Shown in pieces: positions 1 to 9,133 of a DNA stretch of 64,000 nucleotides; position 1 is the first letter of the stretch; the number at the start of each line of letters is the position of its first letter. The notes beneath the pieces are model-generated. The model was not told where the DNA came from, ran no database searches, and saw only the letters and a program-made list of their open reading frames with translations. The position numbers and the translations under genes are program-made. The stretch is from DATJPW01 sp963752855 (GTDB taxonomy: Bacteria > Desulfobacterota > Desulfomonilia > Desulfomonilales > Desulfomonilaceae), in assembly GCA_963752855.1 (NCBI GenBank), contig CAVVZX010000047.1:124001-188000 (forward strand), in the 5' to 3' direction.

Positions 1-20
1 GATTCAGCCTTCCCGATCGT

Positions 21-1008
21 ATGCAAGTGGTGGAGATCTCGCGCCCTGGAGGGCCCGAGGTATTGAGTGTCACGACTCGCCCGCTACCAAAACTAAAGAC
101 AGGCGAAGTATTGATCCATGTCGCTGCCGCAGGCGTCAATCGCCCGGACTGCTTTCAGCGCGCGGGGACCTATCCGCCCCCTCCGGGGGACTCCGACCTG
201 CCCGGACTGGAGGTTGCCGGAACGGTAGTTGCGTGTGGGGAAGGGGTCAAGCAATGGAATCCCGGTGACCAAGTTTGCGCCCTCACACCCGGTGGCGGCT
301 ATGCGCAGTACCTGCGCGACGCCTGCCGGCCAGTGTCTGCCGCTGCCCCGGGGTTGGACGCACATCGAGGCCGCGTCACTGCCTGAGACCATGTTCACCG
401 TCTGGATAAATGTTTTCGAGCGCGGACGATTGACTCCGGGAGAGACACTCCTGGTGCAGGGCGGGGCCAGCGGGATCGGGGTGACAGCGATTCAGATGGC
501 TCAAGCGCTGGGACATCGCGTCTTCGTGACAGCGGGCAGCCCCGAGAAATGCTCGGCCTGCGAGGAACTCGGCGCGGAACGGGCAATCAATTACCGCACA
601 GAGGATTTCGTGGAGGTGGTCAAGAAGCTCACTTCCGGCAAAGGCGTTGATGTTATTCTGGACATGGTGGCAGGCGCCTATGCGCCACGAGAGCTGAAGT
701 GTCTGGCCGACGATGGACGCCTGTCGATCATTGCGCTTCTCGGAGGCGGCAAGGCTGAGGTGGATTTCAGTGAGATCTTACGACGGCGCTTGATCGTGAC
801 CGGTTCGACCTTGCGCCCCAGGAACGTGGAGTTCAAGAGCGCTGTGGCGGCGGCTCTGAGAGAGAGGGTCTGGCCTTTGATTGAGGCGAAGAAGATCCGG
901 CCGGTGATTTTCAAGGTTTTTCCGCTGGCTGACGCTGCAGGAGCACACACGCTGATGGAATCCGGCTCACACATCGGCAAGATAGTCCTGGAGGCCCCAA
1001 AGGGCTGA
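21..1008 (+). CDS. NAD(P)H quinone oxidoreductase (PIG3/QOR type), frameshifted
   Basis: Zinc-independent quinone oxidoreductase of the medium-chain dehydrogenase superfamily, expected to reduce quinones or enones with NADPH in the cytoplasm. The N-terminal GroES-like half reads MQVVEISRPGGPEVL and GVNRPDCFQRAGTYPPPPG. The nucleotide-binding half has GGASGIGVTAIQMA and the family-typical AASLPETMFTVW. No structural-zinc cysteine set is seen, as expected for this subfamily. The reading frame shifts at the CC of positions 311-312: frame 3 reads GGYAQY, and dropping one C continues as CATPAGQCLPLPRGW in frame 1. With one base removed the protein is about 329 residues, the usual family length. 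The break is probably a sequencing error. The start at 21 is the only reasonable Met and upstream sequence is outside the window. Confidence 0.85.
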
Positions 1009-1276
1009 GCGCAGGCGCTGACCAGTAGCGCGTTTTCCTTCTCGCAGGACAAGGAGGGTTCATGGCCTTGTCCCAGGTCGCACATGTTGGCCTTCACCGA
1101 AACTGAAGGCGTTGCGCTCCGGATTTTCCAACAAGGTAGTGAGCGGGACCGTTTTCCGGCGCCCAGCAATGGCGGAAGGACTCACCGCTCTCTTTTCCGG
1201 TATTCAGGAGGTGAACACGGTCACAGGCCCTTCCTCTCCACGTTCTCGGCGATCCGTGCGGTGAGACATTTCTCGA

Positions 1277-2302
1277 TTATCGCTCGGCCGGGGAGACGAG
1301 ATATCCTTCTTTCTTCAGGGTTTCCAAAAGCGCATTACCGGTTCCTCGAGGCGCCGCCACACTATGAGTCTGGGCTTTTCCGCCCGGTTTGGCTGGAAAC
1401 GCCGCTGCCGAGGACTTTATCTTAGGATTCAGCTTCAAGATTTCCCGTGGCGGGACTCGAGTAATCCTGGCGATTTCGGCCACCGTCAAATCCTTGGCTA
1501 GCATCAGGCCGCCAATCTGGTCAAAGACCAGAGGAGGAGCATCCTTGAATCGGAGGTCGTAAGCTGCTCTATTAGAATCTATTATCGACAGCGCAATCCA
1601 TCTTAAGATGACTTCTTCGGCGGCTTCAGGCAACGGCAGGTCCCAGAATACACTCGTATTCCATCTTTCCTGCAATTCCTGAACAGTCTTGACCGAAGTC
1701 AGGTACGCCATTACAGACATCAACCAACCTTTGTCTCCTATTTCTTTACGGATTTCTTTTATGCGTGTGGCAAAACATCTGGTAGACAGTTCCAGATCTA
1801 GTCGATCGTCGTGCCAGGAATCTTCGGCCATCTCCGGACCGCCCTCTGCCGAGGTACAAGACCGCGATAGATACCACCATCCGTAACCGGGCGCCCGTGA
1901 CAGTGTCTTGGAATTCAGCGCTGACAAAATGGGACCCAACAAAGTAAAATCTTTAGGGATGCCTTCTTTAGCAAATACTTCCTCAAATAACCACGAATGG
2001 CGGCTTTTCTCGGATAGCCATTCAGTCAGTACGCTTCGGGCATCCAATAGCAGGAAGTTCAGTTGGCATATTAACCGGTATCTGACGTCCCGCCGCCGCA
2101 CCGGGACAACTTCGCCGGCAAATTGAAAAGGCTTGTCCAAGAAGCCGTCAGGTAAGGAGTACCTGCACGGAGACGGCGCCGTTTGTTTCTCGGCTTGAGC
2201 GGTCTCGGCCAAAAAGAGTCCGCTGGCGGGTCCTGCGCCAAGTATCAAGACGGCAATTATACTAATCAGATAGTGTTTCGAACCTGTCATGCGGATCTGC
2301 AA
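1277..2302 (-). CDS. Secreted MltD-like protein lacking the catalytic Glu
   Basis: 341 residues with an N-terminal signal peptide (hydrophobic stretch at about residues 11-30). Residues 105-155 follow the lytic transglycosylase fold of the MltD family: GIPKDFTLLGPILSALNS aligns with the family's pattern of small residues and a conserved Glu before Ser-Ala, and GYGWWYL takes the place of GLWQF. The catalytic Glu position appears to be Leu. Near residues 265-290, DLTVAEIARITRVPPREIL and the following LNPK resemble the segment that follows the catalytic domain in MltD and leads into LysM repeats. I infer a non-catalytic periplasmic glycan- or protein-binding relative, not an active enzyme. It is the last gene of the mpl-amrS-rpe-TPR operon and starts only 7 bases after the TPR gene. 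Assignment rests on motif recognition and is moderate. Confidence 0.6.
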   Translation of the reverse strand: MQIRMTGSKHYLISIIAVLILGAGPASGLFLAETAQAEKQTAPSPCRYSLPDGFLDKPFQFAGEVVPVRRRDVRYRLICQLNFLLLDARSVLTEWLSEKSRHSWLFEEVFAKEGIPKDFTLLGPILSALNSKTLSRAPGYGWWYLSRSCTSAEGGPEMAEDSWHDDRLDLELSTRCFATRIKEIRKEIGDKGWLMSVMAYLTSVKTVQELQERWNTSVFWDLPLPEAAEEVILRWIALSIIDSNRAAYDLRFKDAPPLVFDQIGGLMLAKDLTVAEIARITRVPPREILKLNPKIKSSAAAFPAKPGGKAQTHSVAAPRGTGNALLETLKKEGYLVSPAER

Positions 2303-2309
2303 AGGTGGA

Positions 2310-4028
2310 CTACTGCTCCAGTTTTTTTAACTTCTCCTGAACGACCAGGTTTTCAGGATTGGCCTGAAGCGATTTACGGTAAGCATCAGCGGCTTCGGCC
2401 TTTTTGCCGCTCGCCAGGAGAATGTCTCCATAATGTTCTGCTATGATGGGGTCAGACTTGACCTTTTCGACAGCTTTTTCCAGATAGGACAGGGCCTCTT
2501 CAACTTTACCCTGCCTAAAAAGCACCCAGCCCATCGAATCCAGCACGTATCCGTCGTCCGGCTTGAGCGATAGCGCCTTCCGCACCAAGGCTTCAGCTTT
2601 TTCCATGTTTCCGCCGGAAATAGATAATGTATAGCCGACGAAATTCAGAGCGCTGGCGTCATCAGGCTTTTCTGCGATCACTTTTTCCATCTCCTGAAGA
2701 CCTCGCGTCCGTCGGCCGCTTTTTTCGTTTACGTTACCCAACGAGTATCGGATTCGGGCATTCTTGCTATCTAGGGCCAGCGCGTTCTTGTAGGCGCCGG
2801 CCGCCTCTTCGTATCGATTCAATTCTTCCAGAATTGAGCCTTTGATATGGAAAAGATCCGGGTCCTTGGGCTCAGTTTCGACGGCCTCACTTATATACCT
2901 CACCGATTTGCCCAATTCACGTGATTTCAGAAACATGATGGCCAGCATAATTCTGGAATTGAGGAATGTGGGCTGACCTTTGCGAATCTGCAAAAATTCT
3001 TTTTCAGCTTCGTCAAGTTTTCCTTGTTCACGTAGGATACGTCCCAACTGAAATCTTACCTGATCCCATCCTGGCTTATCGCGAAGAATCTGATCCAAGA
3101 TCTCCTTGGCTTTGTCGAACTGTTTTTGTTGGGCCATTGTTTGGGCTATTTTGATTCGAATACCCAAATTCTGAGGCGCCATTTTGGAAAGCTCGGTAAA
3201 CACCTCCAATGATTCAGCATTCTTTTTTTGGTCACCCAGGGCTTGACCGAGGTGCAAACGAGCTTGCACGTTCAAAGGATCCAAGTTCACCGCTTGGCGG
3301 AACTCCTCTTCGGCTTCAGGATATTTCTTTTGTTGCATATAAATCTGGCCCAGTTCGATATGGATTTGCCCAGCGGTTTCGGGTCGTTTCTCCATTAGCA
3401 ACCGAAAAACCTCCAGCGCCTTGTCAAATCGGCCGTCCTCCACATAGACTTTGCCAAGATAGAAATAGCCTTCCTTTTCTTCGGGAAACTTGTCGAGCAT
3501 CTTCTGAAAGGTCGTCTCAGCCTCTGAGAAGAGCTTCTCGGAAGCCTGCAAAGAACCGATGAAAATGTACAGCTCTTTGTCGTCCGGTTTGAGTTCCAGG
3601 GAGCGATTGTACGCTTCTATGGCCTTATGTCTGGCTCCGGCCACGGTGTAAATTCTTCCCAGTAATGTGTAAGCGTCTTCATAGTCGGGGTCAAAAAGTG
3701 TGGCCTTGCGGGCCATTATCAGCGCATCGGCTATTTTGCGGCTGCGGGCCAGGATCGTAGCAATCTTAGTGTTGAGATACGCGGATGTAGGATCCAGAGC
3801 CAAAGCTTTACGAATGTAAAGCAGCACCCCATCGGTGTCTCCTTGCGCTTCGGCCTGCTCCGCGAGAAGAAAATACATACCCGGATCGTGCTCCAGGTCC
3901 GGCAATTCAATAGCCTTGGAATTCGAGCGAGGCTCCTTAAATAGGGGCGTAGCGCAGTAGGACAAATCTAAAGCGAAGGCCCAGATAATTAGTGTCGTTA
4001 TCGCTAAAATCGCAGCATTCCGATTCAT
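2310..4028 (-). CDS. Secreted tetratricopeptide-repeat protein
   Basis: 572 residues. An N-terminal hydrophobic segment (residues 5-25) is followed by a Cys (LSYCATP). This is a signal peptide, but Tyr before Cys makes a lipobox poor. From about residue 50 to the end there are a dozen or more TPR units, for example YTLLGRIYTVAGARHKAIEAY and LGQIYMQQKKYPEAEEEF, each with the alternating small and aromatic residues of TPR helices. It is probably a periplasmic or outer-membrane-anchored scaffold for protein-protein contacts; no specific partner can be read. It lies 24 bases after rpe and just before the MltD-like gene, so an envelope role is likely. ATG start with AGGGGTT-type purine-rich sequence upstream. 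Confidence 0.85.
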   Translation of the reverse strand: MNRNAAILAITTLIIWAFALDLSYCATPLFKEPRSNSKAIELPDLEHDPGMYFLLAEQAEAQGDTDGVLLYIRKALALDPTSAYLNTKIATILARSRKIADALIMARKATLFDPDYEDAYTLLGRIYTVAGARHKAIEAYNRSLELKPDDKELYIFIGSLQASEKLFSEAETTFQKMLDKFPEEKEGYFYLGKVYVEDGRFDKALEVFRLLMEKRPETAGQIHIELGQIYMQQKKYPEAEEEFRQAVNLDPLNVQARLHLGQALGDQKKNAESLEVFTELSKMAPQNLGIRIKIAQTMAQQKQFDKAKEILDQILRDKPGWDQVRFQLGRILREQGKLDEAEKEFLQIRKGQPTFLNSRIMLAIMFLKSRELGKSVRYISEAVETEPKDPDLFHIKGSILEELNRYEEAAGAYKNALALDSKNARIRYSLGNVNEKSGRRTRGLQEMEKVIAEKPDDASALNFVGYTLSISGGNMEKAEALVRKALSLKPDDGYVLDSMGWVLFRQGKVEEALSYLEKAVEKVKSDPIIAEHYGDILLASGKKAEAADAYRKSLQANPENLVVQEKLKKLEQ

Positions 4029-4052
4029 GATAGTTTAACCCCTTTGAGGCTT

Positions 4053-4727
4053 TCAGTCTCGCATTCCGCCGCCGGCGCGCAGCTTTCCGATCACTTCACC
4101 ATAGGGCGGATGATGAAATACGGCGCTCCCGGCCACGAACACATCCGCTCCTTCCCGGATCAGGTCCGGGGCTGTTTCCGGGCTGACCCCGCCGTCTATT
4201 TCGATTAATATATCGTATCCTGACTTGTCGATCATGCTCCTGAGAGTCCTGACCTTCGGTAACATTGTTCTGATAAAGGATTGTCCCCCAAAACCCGGAT
4301 CCACTGTCATCAGCATGACGACATCCAGCTCTGCGAGCACGTATTCCACCGCGGTCAGGCTCGTGGAAGGATTAAGCGCTGCGCCCGCTTTCATGCCCAG
4401 TTCACGAATCCGAGTCAGGGTGCGATGCAGATGATGCGTTGCCTCAGGATGAACCGTGAGCACGTCCGCGCCCGCGTCGTGGAACGCTTCCAAATAATAA
4501 TCAGGGTCGGAAATCATGAGGTGCACATCAAGAGGTATGTGAGCGACCTTCTTGACCGCGGATACGATCATCGGCCCGATGGTGATGTTGGGCACGAAAT
4601 GACCGTCCATAACATCAACGTGAATCCAGTCCGCCCCTGCGTCCTGCACAGCTCGAATCTCATCACCAAGGCGGGCAAAATCGGCTGAAAGTATGGAAGG
4701 CGCAACAAGAATTTTGTTCTGTGCCAT
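4053..4727 (-). CDS. rpe: Ribulose-phosphate 3-epimerase
   Basis: Cytoplasmic TIM-barrel enzyme that interconverts ribulose 5-phosphate and xylulose 5-phosphate in the pentose phosphate pathway. 224 residues, normal for the family. Visible motifs are APSILSADFARLGDE at the N-terminus, HVDVMDGHFVPNITIGP (metal-binding His and catalytic Asp), DVHLMI, MTVDPGFGGQSFI and EIDGGVSPET (second catalytic Asp) near the end. The open frame extends 57 codons upstream, but that part overlaps amrS and is not family-like. I chose ATG at 4727 because GAGGGA sits just before it and the protein then begins MAQNKILVAPSIL. It is 13 bases from the end of amrS, in the same operon. Confidence 0.95.
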   Translation of the reverse strand: MAQNKILVAPSILSADFARLGDEIRAVQDAGADWIHVDVMDGHFVPNITIGPMIVSAVKKVAHIPLDVHLMISDPDYYLEAFHDAGADVLTVHPEATHHLHRTLTRIRELGMKAGAALNPSTSLTAVEYVLAELDVVMLMTVDPGFGGQSFIRTMLPKVRTLRSMIDKSGYDILIEIDGGVSPETAPDLIREGADVFVAGSAVFHHPPYGEVIGKLRAGGGMRD

Positions 4728-4740
4728 GATTCCCTCGTTG

Positions 4741-5754
4741 TCACATTTCGCGTCCTTCGACGCTGTAGCCGCACTTGGGGCAAAGGCCGTCCTTGACAGC
4801 ATTCTTGCGGATCGTGTATCCCACCCGGTCAACCAGGAGGGATGAGCAACCCGGGCAATGGGTTTTCTCGCCTTGGTCTCCAGGCACGTTCCCCACATAA
4901 ACGTAATTAAGGCCCTCTTCCAAACCTATCTGCCTGACTTTAGAAAGCGCCTGCACGTCGGTTGGCGGGAGCTCCTGTTCTTTGTATCTTGGATAAAATC
5001 TACTGACGTGCCAAGGCGTGCCGGGACCCAGAGTGGTACGAATAAAGCGGGCCATCTCGCGGATTTCATCAGGGTTGTCATTGAGCGTGGGTATCAGCAA
5101 GGTGGTCACTTCCACCCAGATATCGAGTTCTTTCATGTAAGCAAGAGAATCCATGACGCCGTCGCGTTTGGCCTTGCAGTAATGTGTGTAGAATTCATCG
5201 TTAAACGCCTTAAGGTCTACATTGGCAGCATCCAACAGCCCTTTTGCATCGTCAAGCATGTCACGGGTCATATATCCATTGGTCACGAAGACGTTCAGCA
5301 GCCCATGCTTTTTCGCTTCGCCCATTGTCTCACGGGCCAATTCGTAAAAAATCGTGGGTTCCGTGTATGTGTAGGAAATGCTCCTGCAATCATTTTGCAG
5401 CGCCCAGGCTACTATTTCTGCGGGGGTGTAATTTTCCCCTTCTATTCGGCCGAATTCGTGAGGCATCTGCGAAATTGAGTAATTCTGACAAAACGAGCAC
5501 CGGAAATTGCAGCCTACCGTGGCTATCGAAAAAGAGCGGGAACCGGGAGCGAAGTGAAACAGTGGCTTTTTTTCTATGGGGTCAACATTCGTTGACACCA
5601 CCTTGTCATAAACTAGCGTATAAAGCGTGCCTCCCGAATTCTGGCGCACCCCGCAAATGCCTTTCTTCTGATCTTTAATTACGCACCCGTGACGGCATAG
5701 CCGGCATTTAACCACATCTGATTCCATGCGGTCCCAGAGAACAGCTTCTCTCAT
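4741..5754 (-). CDS. amrS: AmmeMemoRadiSam-system radical SAM enzyme (AmrS)
   Basis: 337-residue radical SAM protein. The [4Fe-4S]/SAM motif is CNFRCSFC (CX3CX2C) at about residue 81. An N-terminal cysteine cluster (CRLCRHGC and GICGVR) and a C-terminal zinc-ribbon-like pair (CPGCSSLL, LCPKCGYS) are typical of AmrS. The family is usually linked to MEMO and AMMECR1 proteins. Neither is next to it here; the neighbours are mpl (4-base overlap at 5751-5754) and rpe. The exact reaction of AmrS is not settled, so function is left at family level. Start MREAVLWDRM matches the common N-terminus of the family. Confidence 0.9.
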   Translation of the reverse strand: MREAVLWDRMESDVVKCRLCRHGCVIKDQKKGICGVRQNSGGTLYTLVYDKVVSTNVDPIEKKPLFHFAPGSRSFSIATVGCNFRCSFCQNYSISQMPHEFGRIEGENYTPAEIVAWALQNDCRSISYTYTEPTIFYELARETMGEAKKHGLLNVFVTNGYMTRDMLDDAKGLLDAANVDLKAFNDEFYTHYCKAKRDGVMDSLAYMKELDIWVEVTTLLIPTLNDNPDEIREMARFIRTTLGPGTPWHVSRFYPRYKEQELPPTDVQALSKVRQIGLEEGLNYVYVGNVPGDQGEKTHCPGCSSLLVDRVGYTIRKNAVKDGLCPKCGYSVEGREM

Positions 5755-7208
5755 CGTTCTCGCTCCTTGAGAGCATGCAAGAGCCGAGGACCGATCCCGT
5801 CAAAGCTGCCATTAGACATTATCAACACCACGTCCCCGGGCTGAAGCTCCTGCGCCAAATAGTTCAATATTTGATCGGTGTCATCAAAGGCCAATGCCTT
5901 TGTCCCCTGCGCTTGCAAATCCGCGGCCAGGCGACGGGAACTGAATCGGTCCGATTCAGGCCACTCGTCCACTCCTCGGGGCTCTCTGAGCGCCGCGAGG
6001 CCCACTCCGACGAGAGCGGTAACATACAGGTCCTGAAAAATGGCTCTCCGGCTGGTGTTGGTGCGAGGTTCGAACACGGCGACCAGACGCCGGTTTGGAA
6101 AACGCCTCCGGACTCCTTCGCAGGTGACTTTGACAGCGCTGGGATGATGAGCGAAATCGTCTATGATGGTTATCCCATTCGCTTGTCCCAGGACTTCCTG
6201 TCTTCTTTTGACGCCTTCAAAGGAGCCAAGAGCCGAGACTGCCTGCTGAGGGTCGACACCGGCCCTCTCTGTCACCGCTATCGCTGCCGCGGCATTGAGT
6301 AGGTTGTGCAATCCTACTACCGGTAAAATTCCTGAAGCCACCTCGCTGCCGTTCCTCAAGAAACTAGCGCTGATACCATCAGGATGGTCATCGGTTTGCC
6401 CGATGGTCCATTCCATGCCCGAATTAAAGCTGTAGGTCCGGACCGGAGCGTGCGCATGTCGGATAGCTCTTTGAACCCTGGGGTCATCTCCATATGCGAC
6501 AATACAGCCTGTAGACGGCACTGCCGACGACAATCCCTCAAACTGCTGTTCTATCTGCTCGACACTGCTATAAATATCCGCGTGATCGAACTCGCATGAA
6601 GTTATCACGGCAATATCCGGATCGTAATGTAAGAACTTGGGGCTCTTATCAAAATACGCGGTGTCGTATTCGTCTCCTTCGACAACAAAGAATCGGCCTC
6701 CGCCCAACCGATAGCTTTTGTTAAAGTTCCTCGGTATGCCTCCGACCAGAAATCCTGGATCCAGCCCGGCCCGAAAGAGTATCCATGCTATCATGCTGGT
6801 GACAGTGGTCTTTCCATGAGTGCCTGCAACCACTATGCGGGTTTTGTTGTCGGCGAAACAGCTCCTGACGGCAGCCGGCATCGAGCAAAACGGTATCCCC
6901 GAAGCTTCTAACGCGATCGCTTCCGGATTCACACGTCGTATCACATTGCCGACTATCACCAAGTCAGGCCGGACATCCAAATTGGACGCCCTATAGCCTT
7001 CCATTATACTGACACCTAATTCAGCCAGCAGGTCGCTCATTGGAGGATATACCGCCTGGTCCGACCCGGTTACCTTGTAACCGCTTTCCATCAGCAGACC
7101 GGCCAGCGCAGCCATGCCTGTTCCGCAAATCCCCATCAGATGAACGTGAGCATTGGGTTTAAGCTGAGGGATGTCAGTCAACACTGGTTTTTCCCGGCTT
7201 TCTTGCAT
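5751..7208 (-). CDS. mpl: UDP-N-acetylmuramate:L-Ala-D-Glu-mDAP ligase
   Basis: Mur-ligase family enzyme that joins recycled murein tripeptide to UDP-MurNAc, an ATP-dependent step of peptidoglycan recycling in the cytoplasm. 485 residues. The N-terminal Rossmann segment HLMGICGTGMAALAGLL and the TGSDQAVYPPMSDLL segment separate Mpl from MurC, which lacks the YPPMS feature. The ATP loop is GTHGKTTVTSMIAW. The central Mur-ligase segment is EGDEYDTAYFDKSPKF, and IDDFAHHPSAVK lies in the C-terminal domain. It is the first gene of a five-gene minus-strand operon ending at 1277. About 200 bases separate it from the small winged-helix gene upstream. Confidence 0.92.
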   Translation of the reverse strand: MQESREKPVLTDIPQLKPNAHVHLMGICGTGMAALAGLLMESGYKVTGSDQAVYPPMSDLLAELGVSIMEGYRASNLDVRPDLVIVGNVIRRVNPEAIALEASGIPFCSMPAAVRSCFADNKTRIVVAGTHGKTTVTSMIAWILFRAGLDPGFLVGGIPRNFNKSYRLGGGRFFVVEGDEYDTAYFDKSPKFLHYDPDIAVITSCEFDHADIYSSVEQIEQQFEGLSSAVPSTGCIVAYGDDPRVQRAIRHAHAPVRTYSFNSGMEWTIGQTDDHPDGISASFLRNGSEVASGILPVVGLHNLLNAAAAIAVTERAGVDPQQAVSALGSFEGVKRRQEVLGQANGITIIDDFAHHPSAVKVTCEGVRRRFPNRRLVAVFEPRTNTSRRAIFQDLYVTALVGVGLAALREPRGVDEWPESDRFSSRRLAADLQAQGTKALAFDDTDQILNYLAQELQPGDVVLIMSNGSFDGIGPRLLHALKERER

Positions 7209-7413
7209 ATTCGTGAATTGCTATCATTGGAGCCGATTTATGTCAACGCGCGACATGGGTTGATTCGTAGTATTCAGGGTAAGGGTCCGCGACTGGCCTG
7301 CGCTTCCAAGAACGACCCGCGCAAGACTACCGGGTGTGCCCGCAAGAGAAGCGCCGTACAAGAGGCGCCCGATCCCGTGTTCCCAACAGTCAATAGTTTT
7401 GTGTCTTCTACGC

Positions 7414-7599
7414 TTAATCACCATTGGGCGCGTAATAACACCTTTTGGGAGAACAGACTAAACCTTTTTTCTTCAAGGCATCTATAATTTTGGATATTTC
7501 CTTAGAGTCCATGTTGACCGCTTTGGCGACATCGCCGGGTCTGACGGGTTTTCCGGCCTTCTTCATTGCGTCCAGCACGATTTTTTCCTGATCCATCAT
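7414..7599 (-). CDS. Small winged-helix (HTH) protein
   Basis: 61 residues, MMDQEKIVLDAMKKAGKPVR onward. The pattern 'V-x-x-A-M-K-K-A-G-K-P-V-R-P-G-D-V-A-K-A' followed by 'S-K-I-I-D-A-L-K-K-K-G-L-V' is a compact helix-turn-helix with a wing ending in KRCYYAP. Such one-domain proteins are common in Desulfobacterota; most have no assigned target. It could regulate the mpl operon that starts about 200 bases downstream on the same strand, but nothing shows this directly. A purine-rich AAGGAGTC lies before the start. Confidence 0.65.
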   Translation of the reverse strand: MMDQEKIVLDAMKKAGKPVRPGDVAKAVNMDSKEISKIIDALKKKGLVCSPKRCYYAPNGD

Positions 7600-7785
7600 T
7601 CTCTCTTGACTCCTTTCGTCATCGAATTGAGCCTGGCCCTACCGCATGATGATTGGCAGTATACTGTCTTCCATCGGTCCGAGCAACCGTTGGCGCCGCC
7701 TCAGCAAAATGAGGCTTTGCTAAGGCGCTATTGATTTGTTAGAAAAGTCGATACCAGCTTCGAGTGAATGATAAGGAGCACGATC

Positions 7786-8352
7786 ATGCTCGATCATTAC
7801 CCTAAAGAGATCATGACCAAGGATGGGATACCGGTCCTGATTCGTCCATTCACCAAGGAAGACCAAGAAAGGCTACGCCGGTTCTTTTCTCGCATACCGG
7901 AAGAGGAACGTTGGTTCATACGAGACGATATTACCGATCCGGAAGTAATGGACAAATGGATACAAGATCCCGACTACAGCAGGACCATTCCGCTGATCGC
8001 CGTGAAGCAGGAAGACGGCGCTATTGTGGGGAACGTAACGTTGTACATGCGGCTGTCGGAATGCGTCAGGCACGTGGCTCATCTTCGAATTATTATTGAT
8101 CCGGAATACCGTAGTCGGCGATTGGGGACCTGGATGCTCATTGACGCCATAAAGCTTGCGATGGATATCGGTTTGGAAAAACTCGTGGCGGAGTTTGTGG
8201 GAGGCGTGGATGACGCGGCTATGGCCGCGGCCCAGAGACTGGATTTCATCGAACAAGACGTGGTGCAAGGTTACTTCAAGGATCGACATGGCGGGTATCG
8301 CGATCTGGTCATCATGGTGAAGAATTTTCATCGTGATTGGAGTGATTTTTGA
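7786..8352 (+). CDS. GNAT-family acetyltransferase
   Basis: 188 residues of a GCN5-related N-acetyltransferase: IRPFTKEDQERLRRFF at the N-terminus, GNVTLYMR (beta 4) and the acetyl-CoA-binding region IIIDPEYRSRRLGTWMLIDA (Arg/Gly loop), then a C-terminal GYFKDRHGGYRDLVIM. Substrate not readable. The frame is open from 7768, but AAGGAG at 7773-7778 sits 7 bases before the ATG at 7786, so I use that start. Its stop overlaps the TTG start of the next GNAT gene, so the two are translationally coupled and probably act together, for example as protein acetyltransferases. Confidence 0.85.
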   Translation: MLDHYPKEIMTKDGIPVLIRPFTKEDQERLRRFFSRIPEEERWFIRDDITDPEVMDKWIQDPDYSRTIPLIAVKQEDGAIVGNVTLYMRLSECVRHVAHLRIIIDPEYRSRRLGTWMLIDAIKLAMDIGLEKLVAEFVGGVDDAAMAAAQRLDFIEQDVVQGYFKDRHGGYRDLVIMVKNFHRDWSDF

Positions 8353-9017
8353 ACGGCGTATCTTCCAACGAAACTGTCTCATACGATTCGCAGGGGGCTT
8401 TCTCTTTTGAGACAGACCGCGGCCAAATCACTATTAATCCAAAGTGTCCCCCCGGTTCTTTTAAAGAGTTACGACTGGACGCGGGCCTCGGAAACTTCCC
8501 ACATTATTCATCTATCATTCAGAAATTAGAAACCTTCGAAAAAATCGCTTCCGGCAAAGACGGCAGAGTAGGTTTGGCTCTTATTGATCAGAATATCGTA
8601 GTCGGTTACATGGTGTGCTGGTATCCCGATTCAACTGACCGCTGGAGTAAGCTCGGCGATCTTATGTACGAATTCGGGGCGATCGAGGTGAGTCGGAATT
8701 TCAGAAAAATGGGTATAGCCGCAAAGATGGTATCCTCAGCTCTTCGCGAAGAGTTTTTTGACGAGAAAATTTCCTATATGAACGGTTACAGTTGGCACTG
8801 GGATGTGGATGGCAGTGGCCTCACTCTAATCCAGTACCGTAAAATGATGCTTAATTTTATGAAACCGTTCGGTTTCGAGGAATATTACACGAACGAGCCA
8901 AATATAGCCTTGAGGGAAGAGAACCTCTTCATGGCCCGGATCGGCTCCAAGGTCTCGGAGGAAGATAAGCTGCGGTTCCGTAATCTTCGGTTCGGGGTCG
9001 TGAGCCGAGAAAAATGA
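8349..9017 (+). CDS. GNAT-family acetyltransferase, AcuA-like
   Basis: 222 residues, TTG start inside the TTGA overlap with the upstream GNAT gene (8349-8352). The core YEFGAIEVSRNFRKMGIAAK contains the acetyl-CoA pyrophosphate loop and resembles AcuA, which acetylates and so controls acetyl-CoA synthetase. The C-terminal half (GYSWHWDVDG, then FMKPFGFEEYYTNEPNI) is also of that type. AcuA identity is by recollection of the motif and no acuB/acuC neighbours are present, so I give no symbol. The coupling to another GNAT suggests a joint role in protein acetylation, which is inference. Confidence 0.78.
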   Translation: MNGVSSNETVSYDSQGAFSFETDRGQITINPKCPPGSFKELRLDAGLGNFPHYSSIIQKLETFEKIASGKDGRVGLALIDQNIVVGYMVCWYPDSTDRWSKLGDLMYEFGAIEVSRNFRKMGIAAKMVSSALREEFFDEKISYMNGYSWHWDVDGSGLTLIQYRKMMLNFMKPFGFEEYYTNEPNIALREENLFMARIGSKVSEEDKLRFRNLRFGVVSREK

Positions 9018-9133
9018 AGAAATCCGGGAAAGCACGTCATCCGAAGAACCGCAAATTCAAGGTCACCTGCTTGCAGACTCTCTTTCCACGTAAAACTTGA
9101 CCCGCTTGCTCCTCGATGATATCCAGGGTTCCC

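Noticed and set aside
1009..1276. A gene between the quinone oxidoreductase and the transglycosylase-like gene
   Set aside because: Open frames there lack ribosome sites and protein-like composition.
4728..4898. Long N-terminal extension of rpe
   Set aside because: It lies wholly inside amrS coding sequence and has no family similarity; the ATG at 4727 has a good ribosome site.
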